Below are positions 44,050 through 54,833 of a DNA stretch of 64,000 bases, piece after piece (within the stretch, counting starts at the first letter, position 1; the number at the start of each line of letters is the position of its first letter). A program made the position numbers and the translations under genes. The notes under the pieces are model-generated. The model had not been told where the DNA came from, made no database searches, and worked only from the letters and a program-made list of their open reading frames with translations. This DNA is from Bifidobacterium sp. N4G05 (GTDB lineage Bacteria; Actinomycetota; Actinomycetes; Actinomycetales; Bifidobacteriaceae): NCBI RefSeq assembly GCF_002742445.1, contig NZ_NJNQ01000008.1:1-64000 (forward strand), written 5' to 3'.

Positions 44050-45813
44050 TTACTTAGCCTGTTCCACCTGCGCGGCCAACTTCATCCTGTGTTTCTTGAT
44101 GAAACCGACCACGAACAGCACAACCACCGCGATCGCGGCAATCACCTGCGCCGTAATCGTTTCGACGTACGGATACAAGCCGATCCAATCGTTAGTTGGC
44201 ACAGTGCTCAAGTAGGTGCCTTCAATAAGATCACCCTCGATGAGCGCGTGGATGCCGCCACCCGCGAAAATGACAACCAATGCGGCCATCAAAATCGAAG
44301 TTACGAGGAAGAACGGGCCGATCGGAATCTTCACCGAAGTGAATCGCAGAATCAGGAAGATGACGATCAGCACCGCGGCGGCGGCCAGACCGCCGACCCA
44401 CATGCCGTGCGCATCCTGGCTCATGGAGTAGATGGACTCGTAGAAGATCACCGTTTCGGCACCCTCACGGAACACGGCGAGGAAGCTCAACATGGCAAGC
44501 GAGGCGATCATGCCCAAGCCCAGGCCCTGACCGGATTCGACCTTGTTTTGCGCGCCTGCCACAGCCGCTTCGGTTTTGTTCCTGATGTAGTTGTTCCACG
44601 CTTCCACGGAGCTCTTGTTGAGCATCCAGTTACTGGTCCACAGCAGCATGAGAGTGGCGATAAGCGCGCACACGCCTTCGGAAATCTCCTGGATCGGGCC
44701 GGAACCGCCGAATAGGAACGTAAAGAGTACGGCGACCAGACCGGAGCCGGCCAGACCTGCGACCACACCAAGGTAGATCCACTTGGCGAAACGCTTGTTG
44801 CCGGACTTCACCAGGTAGGCGATCACTGCGGCCACCACCAGCAGCGCTTCGAGGCCCTCACGGATCAGAATGAGGAACGCCTGCCCGGCGGAGCTGGTGA
44901 CGAGTTTGGTGAAGCCGTTGACATTGCCGGACGCACCACCGTCGAGGATAGCCGCGTCTTTCACAAGCCAGCTTTTCAAATCGTCGACGAGCTGCTTGAT
45001 TTCCTTGTCGGAACCGCCGTCGCGCATGGTCTTGCGAGTCATCTTGAACTGGTATTCGACTTGCGAGACACGGTCGCCGGAAATCGCGTTCATCACGTTC
45101 TTTTCGAAGCCGAGCTTCTCGTAATACTGGTAGTACGCGTTGTTGACCAAAGCGGAGCCTTCATCGCCATTGCCAGAAGTGGCCGCCTTGTATGCCTTGT
45201 CGAGAATGGCGGTCATTTCGCTGGCAACCTCACTCCACGTGCGGTCGCCTTTGCCTTTGGATGAATTCTTCTTGGCCGCGTCGAGCTTCTTGCGCTCTTC
45301 CGCGGTTTGCGCGGCACGCTGCTTCGCGTATTCCTTAGGATTGGCGAGGTCTGCGTTCGCGTCGAGCGTTTGCGCGGTTGCGTTGATTTCGGCGGTCAGC
45401 GCGCCGATTTTGGCTGCGATGGCGTCGCCTTGGTCCCGCTGGTAGGCAAGACCTTCAAGATCGGTGAATTGCTGTAGCAGTTCCTTCTGCTTGTCGGCGC
45501 TGATGGTGTCGTTGACGACTTTCGAGAAGTTGGATGCGTCGTAACCGATCCAATGCGCGGTCTGGAAATCGGTGCCAGCCTGACCGTAATTGCCGTCATT
45601 GTAGTCTTTTTCGGCAGTCGCAAGCTGGTCTTCGATGTTCTTCGCAGCGGCAGTCCAGGAATCAAAATTCGTTTGACCGTCATCGGCGGCGGACGCCGAC
45701 TGCGGGACTACGGTAGTCGCGAAAAGCGTGGCCAACGCGATCATCAAGGCCGCAATGAACGCGACAAGGCGACCGAACACACTTGTAGCCCGCTGCGTAT
45801 CGCAGGATGACAT
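44050..45813 (-). CDS. FTR1-family iron permease with extracellular N-terminal domain
   Basis: Iron/lead transporter of 587 residues. A signal peptide (RLVAFIAALMIALATLFATT) leads into an extracellular helical domain of about 230 residues, then seven transmembrane helices. The two RExxE iron motifs are REGLEALLVVAAVIAYLVK and REGAETVIFYESIY. YLKSG-type polar residues and IPIGPFFLVTSILMAALVVI follow. The ribosome site is GAGAGGAAG. It is first gene of a leftward run with the P19-like lipoprotein, DUF2318 protein, FtsX permeases, ATPase and FMN lipoprotein. Together they resemble the Campylobacter cj1658-1663 iron system. Confidence 0.93.
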   Translation of the reverse strand: MSSCDTQRATSVFGRLVAFIAALMIALATLFATTVVPQSASAADDGQTNFDSWTAAAKNIEDQLATAEKDYNDGNYGQAGTDFQTAHWIGYDASNFSKVVNDTISADKQKELLQQFTDLEGLAYQRDQGDAIAAKIGALTAEINATAQTLDANADLANPKEYAKQRAAQTAEERKKLDAAKKNSSKGKGDRTWSEVASEMTAILDKAYKAATSGNGDEGSALVNNAYYQYYEKLGFEKNVMNAISGDRVSQVEYQFKMTRKTMRDGGSDKEIKQLVDDLKSWLVKDAAILDGGASGNVNGFTKLVTSSAGQAFLILIREGLEALLVVAAVIAYLVKSGNKRFAKWIYLGVVAGLAGSGLVAVLFTFLFGGSGPIQEISEGVCALIATLMLLWTSNWMLNKSSVEAWNNYIRNKTEAAVAGAQNKVESGQGLGLGMIASLAMLSFLAVFREGAETVIFYESIYSMSQDAHGMWVGGLAAAAVLIVIFLILRFTSVKIPIGPFFLVTSILMAALVVIFAGGGIHALIEGDLIEGTYLSTVPTNDWIGLYPYVETITAQVIAAIAVVVLFVVGFIKKHRMKLAAQVEQAK

Positions 45814-46113
45814 AAGACCGCTTCCTCTCTCAGCCGTTCATAATCCGATTCACGAGTGCGCCACCTTTGCCATACGCACAGTGCGCACCGACTTCACAAG
45901 ATAGAACGAAAAAAATCGAAATAACAGTCTTGATTTTTTGGCAGTTTTGTTGTAAACACCCACAAAACGGTGGAATTCCGCCATTCTTATTTTCTGTAAT
46001 CCGCGCGTGTCGTCTCACATAGTGATTTTTTGAAAGTTTTGGTGCGACGAAAAGCGGGAATCGTGCGGTCCGGAGGACGAAAAACCGCAAATCGTGAGGT
46101 CGGAAAAATGCAA
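45814..46113. other. Upstream region of the FTR1 gene
   Basis: Three hundred bases holding the FTR1 promoter and the end of the GPH gene. An AT-rich stretch (45905-45960) precedes GGTGGAATTCCGCC, a near-palindrome near 45972. Two family C repeats lie at 46058-46101. No iron-regulator box was recognised with confidence. Confidence 0.4.
46058..46101 (+). repeat. Family C repeats downstream of the GPH transporter gene
   Basis: GAATCGTGCGGTC (46058-46070) and AAATCGTGAGGTC (46089-46101), 31 bases apart. Three more copies lie on the other side of the transporter gene (47648-47712). Confidence 0.6.
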
Positions 46114-47538
46114 TCAGGATTCGAGCACGTCAAGCACCTTGCGTTCGTTGTAGAACGCGAACACCACACCGCCGATGCCGCACAAAACCGCGGCGCAGAT
46201 GGCCGCAATGCGATAGCCGGCGCCCGACGCCATGCCAATCGTGCTCACGCCGGTAAACAGCAGCATCGCCACCGACTGACCCATCTTCATCGCAAACGTG
46301 CGAGCCGCATAAAACATGCCCTGACGATCCTGACCGGTCGTTTTCGAACTCGCATCAGCAATATTCGCAACAATCGCCTGCGGAAGAATACCGAATGCAG
46401 CCATCGGAATCGCACCGACAATCGAAAGAATCAAGCCCTGTGCCATTGGCGGAATCGCAGCAAGCAAGCCGGAACCAAGCGCACCGGCAAATGCGAACGC
46501 GCATGTGAAAATCACGAAAGCAACCAGTAGAATCCGCTTCTTGCCAACACGGTTCGCCAACAGATTCACCGGCAGATAGAACAGCACGGAAACCGCGGTC
46601 ATGAGCACGAAATAGATGGTGGTCGTGGTTTCCGGAAGCTTGAGCAGACTCGTCACAAAGAACGGCAAACCGGTCTGGAACGTGGTGATCGCAACCCAGT
46701 AGACCACATCGGAGCAAACGAACTTGCGGAATTCGCCGTCGCCGAACGTCTGCTTCAGCGATTCGATGGTCGACTCGGACGTGGGCTGCGAGTTGACGTA
46801 ATCGCTTTCCTTGATGGTGAGTGGCGGAACCAGCATGCACACGAATGCGATGGCCGCCATGATGGTGAACGTCAGACGGATGGCGTTCACGCGCCCCAAG
46901 CCAGGCACGAAACCAGCCCAGATCACCGGTGCCACATACGCGATGGCGGTGCCGGCCACCCACGTGAACGAGATGGCTGTGGAGATGGTGAGCTGCTGCT
47001 TGGAATCGTGGCCAAGCTCGGCAATCAGCGCGTTATAAGGCGTGCAGTAGAACGTGAGCGCAATGTAATAGCCGATCACCGTAACGAACAGGAACGCGCC
47101 GTTGATCCAGCTTGTGTTGTTGATTGGACTCCAAAACACGAGCACGGTGACGAGTGCGAGCGGAAGGGCCGCGAACTTGAGGAACGGCATGCGACGGCCG
47201 GATTTCGACGTGCAACGGTCGGAAAGGCTTGCCACTGCCGGATCCACGAATGCGTCGAAGAAGCGGGCGAACGCGGTGATGCCGCCGACCACTGTCACTA
47301 TGCCAAGCACGGCAAGGCCTTGCGGCACGAACACGGTTTGCCCTTGCGAAATGGTTTCGTTGTCGGGCTGGTAGAAGTAGACAAGCCAGTTCGAAATAAT
47401 GCCGGAAAGCAGAGCCCAGCCGAATTGACCGACGGCGAAGGCCCAGATTTTGGGCATCGGCAGGTTCTTCACTGCTTTTGTTGTGCGCGTGGTTGTGTTT
47501 GCGTTCGTGACCGTACCTGCGTTATCGACGTGCCCCAT
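46114..47538 (-). CDS. GPH-family sugar:cation symporter
   Basis: Major-facilitator-type transporter of 474 residues with twelve helices. It has the glycoside-pentoside-hexuronide family features: IWAFAVGQFGWALLSGIISN at the start, FDAFVDPAVASLSDRCTSKSGRRMP (the cation-site DP and SD-x-x-x-SGRR loop), PYNALIAELGHD, and AIVANIADASSKTTGQDRQGM (a second conserved loop). The start at 47538 has AACAGGGAGGTTGG. It is flanked by family C repeats, and GTTGACACCTTGTCAAC lies 13 bases upstream. The sugar is not predictable from sequence; the absence of adjacent glycosidases is unusual for the genus. Confidence 0.9.
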   Translation of the reverse strand: MGHVDNAGTVTNANTTTRTTKAVKNLPMPKIWAFAVGQFGWALLSGIISNWLVYFYQPDNETISQGQTVFVPQGLAVLGIVTVVGGITAFARFFDAFVDPAVASLSDRCTSKSGRRMPFLKFAALPLALVTVLVFWSPINNTSWINGAFLFVTVIGYYIALTFYCTPYNALIAELGHDSKQQLTISTAISFTWVAGTAIAYVAPVIWAGFVPGLGRVNAIRLTFTIMAAIAFVCMLVPPLTIKESDYVNSQPTSESTIESLKQTFGDGEFRKFVCSDVVYWVAITTFQTGLPFFVTSLLKLPETTTTIYFVLMTAVSVLFYLPVNLLANRVGKKRILLVAFVIFTCAFAFAGALGSGLLAAIPPMAQGLILSIVGAIPMAAFGILPQAIVANIADASSKTTGQDRQGMFYAARTFAMKMGQSVAMLLFTGVSTIGMASGAGYRIAAICAAVLCGIGGVVFAFYNERKVLDVLES

Positions 47539-47550
47539 ACCAACCTCCCT

Positions 47551-47567
47551 GTTGACACCTTGTCAAC
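47551..47567. promoter_or_regulatory. Palindromic operator upstream of the GPH gene
   Basis: GTTGACACCTTGTCAAC: two perfect 7-bp arms around CCT. It also contains a TTGACA -35-like word on both strands. It lies 13 bases before the start codon, so it would block transcription or early translation of the transporter. Confidence 0.6.
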
Positions 47568-47644
47568 CACTGTACCACCTGACTTACAGCTTCGTCTCTT
47601 TCTCGACACTGCCGACCTCGCGATTTTGTTTTTCGCCGCTTTTT

Positions 47645-47712
47645 TAAAATCGTGCGGTCAAATAATCGAAATCATGCGATCAGAAAGAGCGAAACCCTGA
47701 ATCGTGCGGTCA
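47645..47712 (+). repeat. Family C repeats upstream of the GPH transporter gene
   Basis: Three copies of the AATCGTGCGGTCAGAA-like motif, AAATCGTGCGGTCAAA (47647), AAATCATGCGATCAGAA (47669) and GAATCGTGCGGTCAGAA (47699), at 22 and 30 base steps, in the gap between the transporter and apbE. Confidence 0.65.
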
Positions 47713-47755
47713 GAATCAGCTGATTTCTCATTGCACACACGCTAGCATCGGAAGC

Positions 47756-48772
47756 ATGGATTTTTTGGGGCAACGCATGCCGTATGTTACGGCGTTTTCC
47801 AAAGCACTCGGCACCGGCATGATGATTTCCGCGGATTCGCCGATCGGTGACGAGTCGCGTTCCGCAATGGAATCGCTCATTGAAGATTACGAACGCGTGC
47901 TGTCTCGATTCCGCAATAATTCGCTGATCGCAACGATTGGCAAGGCCGAGCATGGCGGAAGTTTCGATTTTCCGGATTGGTGCGCGCCGCTGTTCGACCT
48001 GTATGATGCGCTATTTTCCGCCACTTCCGGTGCGATTGATCCATGCGTCGGCGAGGATTTGATCCGACTTGGATACGATGCGTCGATGAGTTTTACGGTT
48101 ACGCAGGATGCACCCGAGCATTTGGGGGCATTGCGTGGACGCGCCACATGGGGGCAGGATGTGGAGCGTCACGGAACAACACTGGTCACGCGAGGCCCGG
48201 TGCAGTTGGATTTCGGCGCATGCGGCAAAGGCTATCTTGTCGATTTGCTTGGGCGCATGTTGCGGTCGACACAGTTTGTGATTGATGCGGGGGGTGATTT
48301 GCTGATTCATGCGGAACAGCCTATTTCCATCGCACTTGAGGATCCGGAAGATTCATCTCGTGCGATTGGAGTTGCACACATCGTAAATGGTGCATTGTGC
48401 GCGAGCGCACCCAGCCGACGCCACTGGAACGTAGCCGTCAACGAGCGCACCCAAATCGCCATTCATCATCTGCTCAATGCCATCGACGGACTGCCAGCAC
48501 AGCAGACCGAAGCCAGCTGGGCATACATTCCCTGCAATCCGCAGCATTTCAACAAGTTGCACCATACTGCCGATAAGTCGGCAAACGCAACGCCCGACAT
48601 TGCGCGCGACTACCCCGCCGCCGTCGCGGACGGCCTGGCCACAGCCTTGTTCGTTTCCGACGCAACGCAATTGCAGCGCACGTTCGATTTCGCATACGCA
48701 ACATTGAACGAATCCCGTCAAATCGCAGCCAGCCGCAACTTCCCGGCCGAACTTTTCCTGCGATCCGCATAA
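47756..48772 (+). CDS. ApbE-family FMN transferase
   Basis: FAD:protein FMN transferase that attaches FMN covalently to Ser or Thr of target proteins. The 338 residues contain MPYVTAFSKALGTGMMISAD, LIEDYERVLSRFRNNSLIAT, SGAIDPCVGEDLIRLGYD, LDFGACGKGYLVDLLGRML, FVIDAGGDLLIHA and AVADGLATALFVSDA, in the family order. No signal peptide is evident, so it might act inside the cell, or lack the usual anchor. It could flavinylate the FMN-binding lipoprotein of the nearby iron block, though that motif carries Ser in place of Thr. The ribosome site is weak (GGAAG). It is divergent from the GPH gene. Confidence 0.88.
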   Translation: MDFLGQRMPYVTAFSKALGTGMMISADSPIGDESRSAMESLIEDYERVLSRFRNNSLIATIGKAEHGGSFDFPDWCAPLFDLYDALFSATSGAIDPCVGEDLIRLGYDASMSFTVTQDAPEHLGALRGRATWGQDVERHGTTLVTRGPVQLDFGACGKGYLVDLLGRMLRSTQFVIDAGGDLLIHAEQPISIALEDPEDSSRAIGVAHIVNGALCASAPSRRHWNVAVNERTQIAIHHLLNAIDGLPAQQTEASWAYIPCNPQHFNKLHHTADKSANATPDIARDYPAAVADGLATALFVSDATQLQRTFDFAYATLNESRQIAASRNFPAELFLRSA

Positions 48773-48802
48773 CAGCCGAATAACAGCCGAAATAAACAAA
48801 GA

Positions 48803-48827
48803 CCGCACGCCTTTGGGGAGCGTGCGG
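48803..48827. terminator. Bidirectional terminator, apbE and the ABC exporter
   Basis: An 8-bp stem (CCGCACGC and GCGTGCGG) with a 9-base loop between convergent genes. Confidence 0.7.
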
Positions 48828-48853
48828 CTCCGTGAACCAGTCGACCCCGTGAA

Positions 48854-50671
48854 TCAGTCGGTGAGGGCGAACTGGCTGTTGTAGATGTCGGCGTAGAAGC
48901 CGCCCTTGGCGAGCAGCTCCTCATGCGTGCCGCTTTCCACAATGTCGCCATGGTTCATGACCAAAATCATGTCCGCATCGCGGATTGTGGACAGGCGGTG
49001 CGCGATCACGAACGACGTGCGATCCACGGTCAGCGCGTCCATGGCCTTCTGAATCAGCTCTTCCGTACGCGTATCAACCGAAGAAGTAGCTTCGTCGAGA
49101 ATCAGGATCGGCGCATCCTCAACCATGGCTCGCGCAATGGTGAGCAACTGCTTCTGACCCTGCGAAAGCGTGGCCTTGTCGTCAAGCACCGTGTCATAGC
49201 CGTTCGGCAGCGACATGATGTAGTGATGCAGACCCACGGCCTTGCATGCGTCCTCGATCTGCTTGTCAGTGACGCCCGGCTTCGAATACGCGATGTTTTC
49301 ACGCACCGTTCCACGGAACACCCACGTATCCTGCAACACCATGGAGAACTGGTCATGCACGTTCCAGCGTGGCACGGACTTCGTATCCACACCATCAATC
49401 GCAATCGAACCGCCCGAAATCTCATAGAAACGCATCAGCAGATTCACCATCGTGGTCTTGCCGGCACCGGTCGGACCAACAATCGCAACCTTCTGGCCAG
49501 ACTTCACCGAAGCGGAGAAATCGTTGATGATAGTCTTGCTCGGATCATAACCGAACTTCACATGGCTGAACTCAACGTCGCCGCGCACCGGCTTGCCGTT
49601 CACGCCAAGCAGCGCCTGCTTGTCGGCTTCGTCGGCCATCTCCGGCTCTTCAAGGAAGCCGAACACGCGCTCGGAAGCGGCCGCGCAACGCTGCAGATTC
49701 TGGAACGCCTGCGCGAACTGGGAAAGCGGCTGGGTGAACAGTCGAATGTACATCATGAACGCAACGATCACGCCAAACTCGATCTTGCCATCCATCGCAA
49801 GCACAGCGCCAACCACGCACACGACCACGTAACCGAAATTGCCGACGAAATTCATCAACGGCATCATCAAGCCGGAAAGGAACTGGCTCTTCCATCCCGA
49901 ATCGTACAAATCGTCGTTGTACTTTTCGAACGCGCGAATCGAATCAGCCTCACCGCAATACGCCTTGACCACGGTGTGGCCGGCATACATCTCTTCGACG
50001 TGACCGTTGACATCACCCAACGCGATCTGCTGGCGCGAGAAGTACTTCTGCGAAACCTTCATGATCGCACCCATGATGAGCAGGCCAACCAGGCTGGAAA
50101 CGATGGCGCACACCGTCATAATCACATTGTTGTAGAACATCATGATCAGCGCGCCCACGAACAGTGTGACCGACGTGATCAGCGAGCCGACTGACTGGCC
50201 GAGCGTCTGGCCGATGGCGTCCACATCGTTGGTGATGCGGCTGAGCACGTCGCCGTAGCTGACCTTGTCGAAATACTTGAGCGGCAGCTTGTTGATCTTC
50301 ACGCTGATGGCTTCGCGCAGCTCCTGTGCAGTGCGCTGCGTGACGTTCGCCATCATCCAGCTTTGCACGTAGCACAGCACCGCGTACCCCACATACAGCG
50401 CCACCAGCAGCCATGCGATGTGCGTGACCGCGTCCATATCGATCGCACCGAGCACCGGCTTGCCGTTGACTAGCGCAGGCAGGCCTTTGGCGATCTCGTT
50501 GGTCATGTCCTTGAGCTTGTCCGGGCCGACGATCTGGCATACCGTGCCAATCGCGCCCAATACGAGCGCCACAATGATGGCGGGAATGTAGTGGCGGCAG
50601 AAATGCACCAGTTTCTTCATCACACCGCTGAAATCCTGCGGTTTTTCAACGGCTCCGCGGCCGCGTCCCAT
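48854..50671 (-). CDS. ABC exporter half-transporter, canonical NBD subunit
   Basis: Multidrug-type ABC exporter with six transmembrane helices (residues about 25-320) and a C-terminal NBD. The NBD has Walker A GPTGAGKTTMVNLLMRF, signature LSQGQKQLLTIARAM, Walker B ILILDEATSSVD with the catalytic Glu, and the switch VIAHRLST. The start at 50671 follows AGGAGG; an ATG five codons upstream (50686) is also possible. It begins at the end of the gene upstream, which encodes its partner with a degenerate site. Heterodimeric exporters of this kind pump drugs or lipids outward. A MarR gene heads the operon. Confidence 0.93.
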   Translation of the reverse strand: MGRGRGAVEKPQDFSGVMKKLVHFCRHYIPAIIVALVLGAIGTVCQIVGPDKLKDMTNEIAKGLPALVNGKPVLGAIDMDAVTHIAWLLVALYVGYAVLCYVQSWMMANVTQRTAQELREAISVKINKLPLKYFDKVSYGDVLSRITNDVDAIGQTLGQSVGSLITSVTLFVGALIMMFYNNVIMTVCAIVSSLVGLLIMGAIMKVSQKYFSRQQIALGDVNGHVEEMYAGHTVVKAYCGEADSIRAFEKYNDDLYDSGWKSQFLSGLMMPLMNFVGNFGYVVVCVVGAVLAMDGKIEFGVIVAFMMYIRLFTQPLSQFAQAFQNLQRCAAASERVFGFLEEPEMADEADKQALLGVNGKPVRGDVEFSHVKFGYDPSKTIINDFSASVKSGQKVAIVGPTGAGKTTMVNLLMRFYEISGGSIAIDGVDTKSVPRWNVHDQFSMVLQDTWVFRGTVRENIAYSKPGVTDKQIEDACKAVGLHHYIMSLPNGYDTVLDDKATLSQGQKQLLTIARAMVEDAPILILDEATSSVDTRTEELIQKAMDALTVDRTSFVIAHRLSTIRDADMILVMNHGDIVESGTHEELLAKGGFYADIYNSQFALTD

Positions 50672-50687
50672 AGATCCTCCTGGCATA

Positions 50688-52619
<1,932 letters not shown>

Positions 52620-52728
52620 GCTTGGATTCCTTCTCTTGTGTTGCGTTGTTTGAAGCTTGCTTGATTGATAAAGATGATTGGATTGGTTGGATTACTTGCG
52701 ATCGATGATTTACATATGGTCCTATCGA

Positions 52729-52768
52729 ATTGTCTTACAGTATTTAATTACTTACAGTGTAAGACAAT
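52729..52768. promoter_or_regulatory. MarR-type operator upstream of the ABC exporter
   Basis: Perfect 11-bp arms ATTGTCTTACA and TGTAAGACAAT, with an 18-base AT-rich centre that repeats CTTACAG. It lies between the MarR gene and the exporter (gap 52620-52917), in the promoter position of the exporter. The rest of the gap shows nothing else. Confidence 0.7.
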
Positions 52769-52917
52769 CTCATATTCCTGTGTGTTTGCTGAGAGCGATT
52801 CTTGGTTCGGTCGCATGCGGCAAACATGTACCGTTCACGACACACTCAAGACCGTTTGGCCAAACTTACAGTCATGAACGGCACATGGTGGCCGCACACT
52901 TATGCGACGGGCAGTCC

Positions 52918-53412
52918 CTACGCCGGATCTTCAGTATTGGCCTGCGCGAAAGCCCGCTTCACCTCTTCGGCGGTAGGGCGGGGCCGACCGGGGATGCAGA
53001 TGGTCATATATGTGGCGAATTCTTCGGTAAGGTCTACAAATTCGCGCGTGCGACGCTCCCCCATCTGCGAAAAGACCCAGCAAATGGCGTCGTACATATC
53101 CTCACGCTGCTGCTTGGCCTTCGCCCGTCCCTGCTCGGTGAGATTCACATGCACAATGCGGCGGTCGTTGGGATCGACTTCACGCTCGATCAGACCCTTT
53201 TTTTCCAACGCAGCCAACAGCGTGGAAATCCTGCCAGACGTGACTTTCAACGCAGCGGCCAACTGCGACGGCGTCTGCGCACCCCTGAACTCGAGCTCGC
53301 GAATAATGAATGGCTCACCCTTGGAATCGCGCGACATCGCCTGCTGCATCTGCGACTTCTTGCCCCAGACCGCTTTCATCAACCTGTCAAACGACTCCCG
53401 CTCGAAGCCCAC
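52918..53412 (-). CDS. MarR-family transcriptional regulator
   Basis: A 164-residue winged-helix repressor. Start GTG 53412, with GCGAGGTGAAGC upstream. AQTPSQLAAALKVTSGRIST and LLAALEKKGLIEREVDPNDR, RRIVHVNLTEQGRAKA form the HTH and wing. It is transcribed in the same direction as the ABC exporter, 298 bases upstream of it. The operator at 52729-52768 is the likely binding site, giving drug-inducible control of the pump, as in other MarR-exporter pairs. Confidence 0.93.
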   Translation of the reverse strand: MGFERESFDRLMKAVWGKKSQMQQAMSRDSKGEPFIIRELEFRGAQTPSQLAAALKVTSGRISTLLAALEKKGLIEREVDPNDRRIVHVNLTEQGRAKAKQQREDMYDAICWVFSQMGERRTREFVDLTEEFATYMTICIPGRPRPTAEEVKRAFAQANTEDPA

Positions 53413-53538
53413 GCTTCACCTCGCCTTATTCAATGCTCGCTAGTTACATCTTGATAATATCTTTTATTATAAACATTTTTCTCCGATCGCAGCATGCAAG
53501 TACAGAAAAACGCGCAAAAAGGAAACGATAAACGATAA

Positions 53539-54504
53539 TCATCGAGGAAGAATCACGAGTTCTTCTTGAGTGAGCTGAAGTTGCGTCGCAGCGAAGGAAT
53601 CATTGATTTCCTGCGGATTGCGAGCGCTGGGAATGGTGAACAGACGTTCGTAACGAGTCAATTCCCACGCCAGCACCACACGCTGGTAGGAGCAACCACG
53701 TTGCGCGGCAACCGTGCGGAACGGATCGTACGCGCTCTGATCGAACGTATCGAGGAATCCGCCGAGCGGCGACCAACAGACGAATGCGAGCCCCAATTCG
53801 GCGCAATGCTCCATCGTATGTTCCGGATCGGGATGCGACGGCGAGAACTGGTTTTGCACGGCAACCAATCCGCTGCCAATAATGCTGCGTGCAAGGTCGA
53901 TCTGCTCGTTATTCACACGGGAAATGCCCGCATATTTGATCACGCCTTCGTCGAGCAGCTGTTTCAACGCGCCGCATTGGTCTTCGTAAGGCACCGCGGG
54001 GTCGGGGCCATGCGAATACAACAGGTCGAGCGTATCGGCGCCCAAGTGCAGTGCGGATTCCTTGGCGTCACGAATCATGGTTTCGGGGCGGGAGTCGGCA
54101 ATCCAACCGTAACGGCTGCCTTCGGCCTGCAAACGCTGACTTTGCGGGCGACTCTCATCAGCACCCACCGCATGCGTGCCATCAGTGGCCGCGATGGCCT
54201 CGCAAGTACGGCGATAGCCGGTTTTGGTGGCGACGAGCACTTCATCTCTGGAGCCATTCCACGAAGCGAGCGCATCACGCACCAACTTTTCGCCGTACCC
54301 CAAATCTTCCGCAGTGCCGGTGCCAGGCTCGCTCGGCAGATAATATGACCAAGCCGTGTCCAAATAGCGAACACCCGCGTCCAAACCGGCATGAATCGTA
54401 CGAATCGCAGTATCACGATCCGGGCGCCCCTCAATCGCCAAAGCCATTGTTCCCATGCCAAGCCGAGGAATCGTAAATCCTGCCAATTCGTTGTTCATCA
54501 TCAT
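53539..54504 (-). CDS. Aldo/keto reductase
   Basis: NADPH-dependent TIM-barrel oxidoreductase. Start among three consecutive ATGs, of which 54504 is used here (GGAAGGGG upstream). The 321 residues have LGMGTMALAIEGRPDRDTAI, GVRYLDTAWSYY with the catalytic Asp and Tyr, VATKTGY (catalytic Lys), LYSHGPDP (His), and LGLAFVCWSPLGG. A polar insert (GTHAVGADESRPQSQRLQAE) sits between strands 4 and 5. It has no operon partner. Its native substrate cannot be told. Confidence 0.9.
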   Translation of the reverse strand: MMMNNELAGFTIPRLGMGTMALAIEGRPDRDTAIRTIHAGLDAGVRYLDTAWSYYLPSEPGTGTAEDLGYGEKLVRDALASWNGSRDEVLVATKTGYRRTCEAIAATDGTHAVGADESRPQSQRLQAEGSRYGWIADSRPETMIRDAKESALHLGADTLDLLYSHGPDPAVPYEDQCGALKQLLDEGVIKYAGISRVNNEQIDLARSIIGSGLVAVQNQFSPSHPDPEHTMEHCAELGLAFVCWSPLGGFLDTFDQSAYDPFRTVAAQRGCSYQRVVLAWELTRYERLFTIPSARNPQEINDSFAATQLQLTQEELVILPR

Positions 54505-54612
54505 CTTCCCCTTCCTTGCAAGCACGCTGTCAATTCACACATGTTCACATCAAGACTAACCCAACGTGAACCGGCGCAAGCTTGTCGGGCGCGTGCGCGA
54601 AGATAAAAACAC

Positions 54613-54702
54613 AACCGAACGGGAGCCGAAAGGCTGAGAGGGAGCTCATAGAGCTTCGACCGAGGACTTGATGCGGGTAATGCCGCCGTAAGGAGACGGG
54701 TT
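54613..54702 (+). promoter_or_regulatory. TPP riboswitch
   Basis: The thi-box consensus is clear: GGGAGCC, GGCTGAGAGGGAGC, then GACCGAGGACTTGATGCGGG, TAATGCCGCCGTAAGGAGAC. The aptamer closes with CCG/CGG-type P1 pairing. It precedes thiS-thiF-thiG and a terminator hairpin, so it should reduce transcription when thiamine pyrophosphate is bound. Confidence 0.93.
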
Positions 54703-54788
54703 GTTCACGCCGCAAAGCGTATCTCATCTTCCGTTCGCGATAACCGAATATCGCGTGATTAGGGTCACGGAGGGGCGCACCACCTCAT

Positions 54789-54818
54789 AGGGTACGGTTC
54801 CTTCGGCGACCCTTTTTT
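54789..54818 (+). terminator. Attenuator terminator of the TPP riboswitch
   Basis: AGGGT-A-CG pairs with CG-ACCCT, followed by TTTTTT. It lies 87 bases after the aptamer and 242 bases before thiS. The array of family B repeats starts 16 bases after it. Confidence 0.8.
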
Positions 54819-54833
54819 CGTACCAACCTTGAG

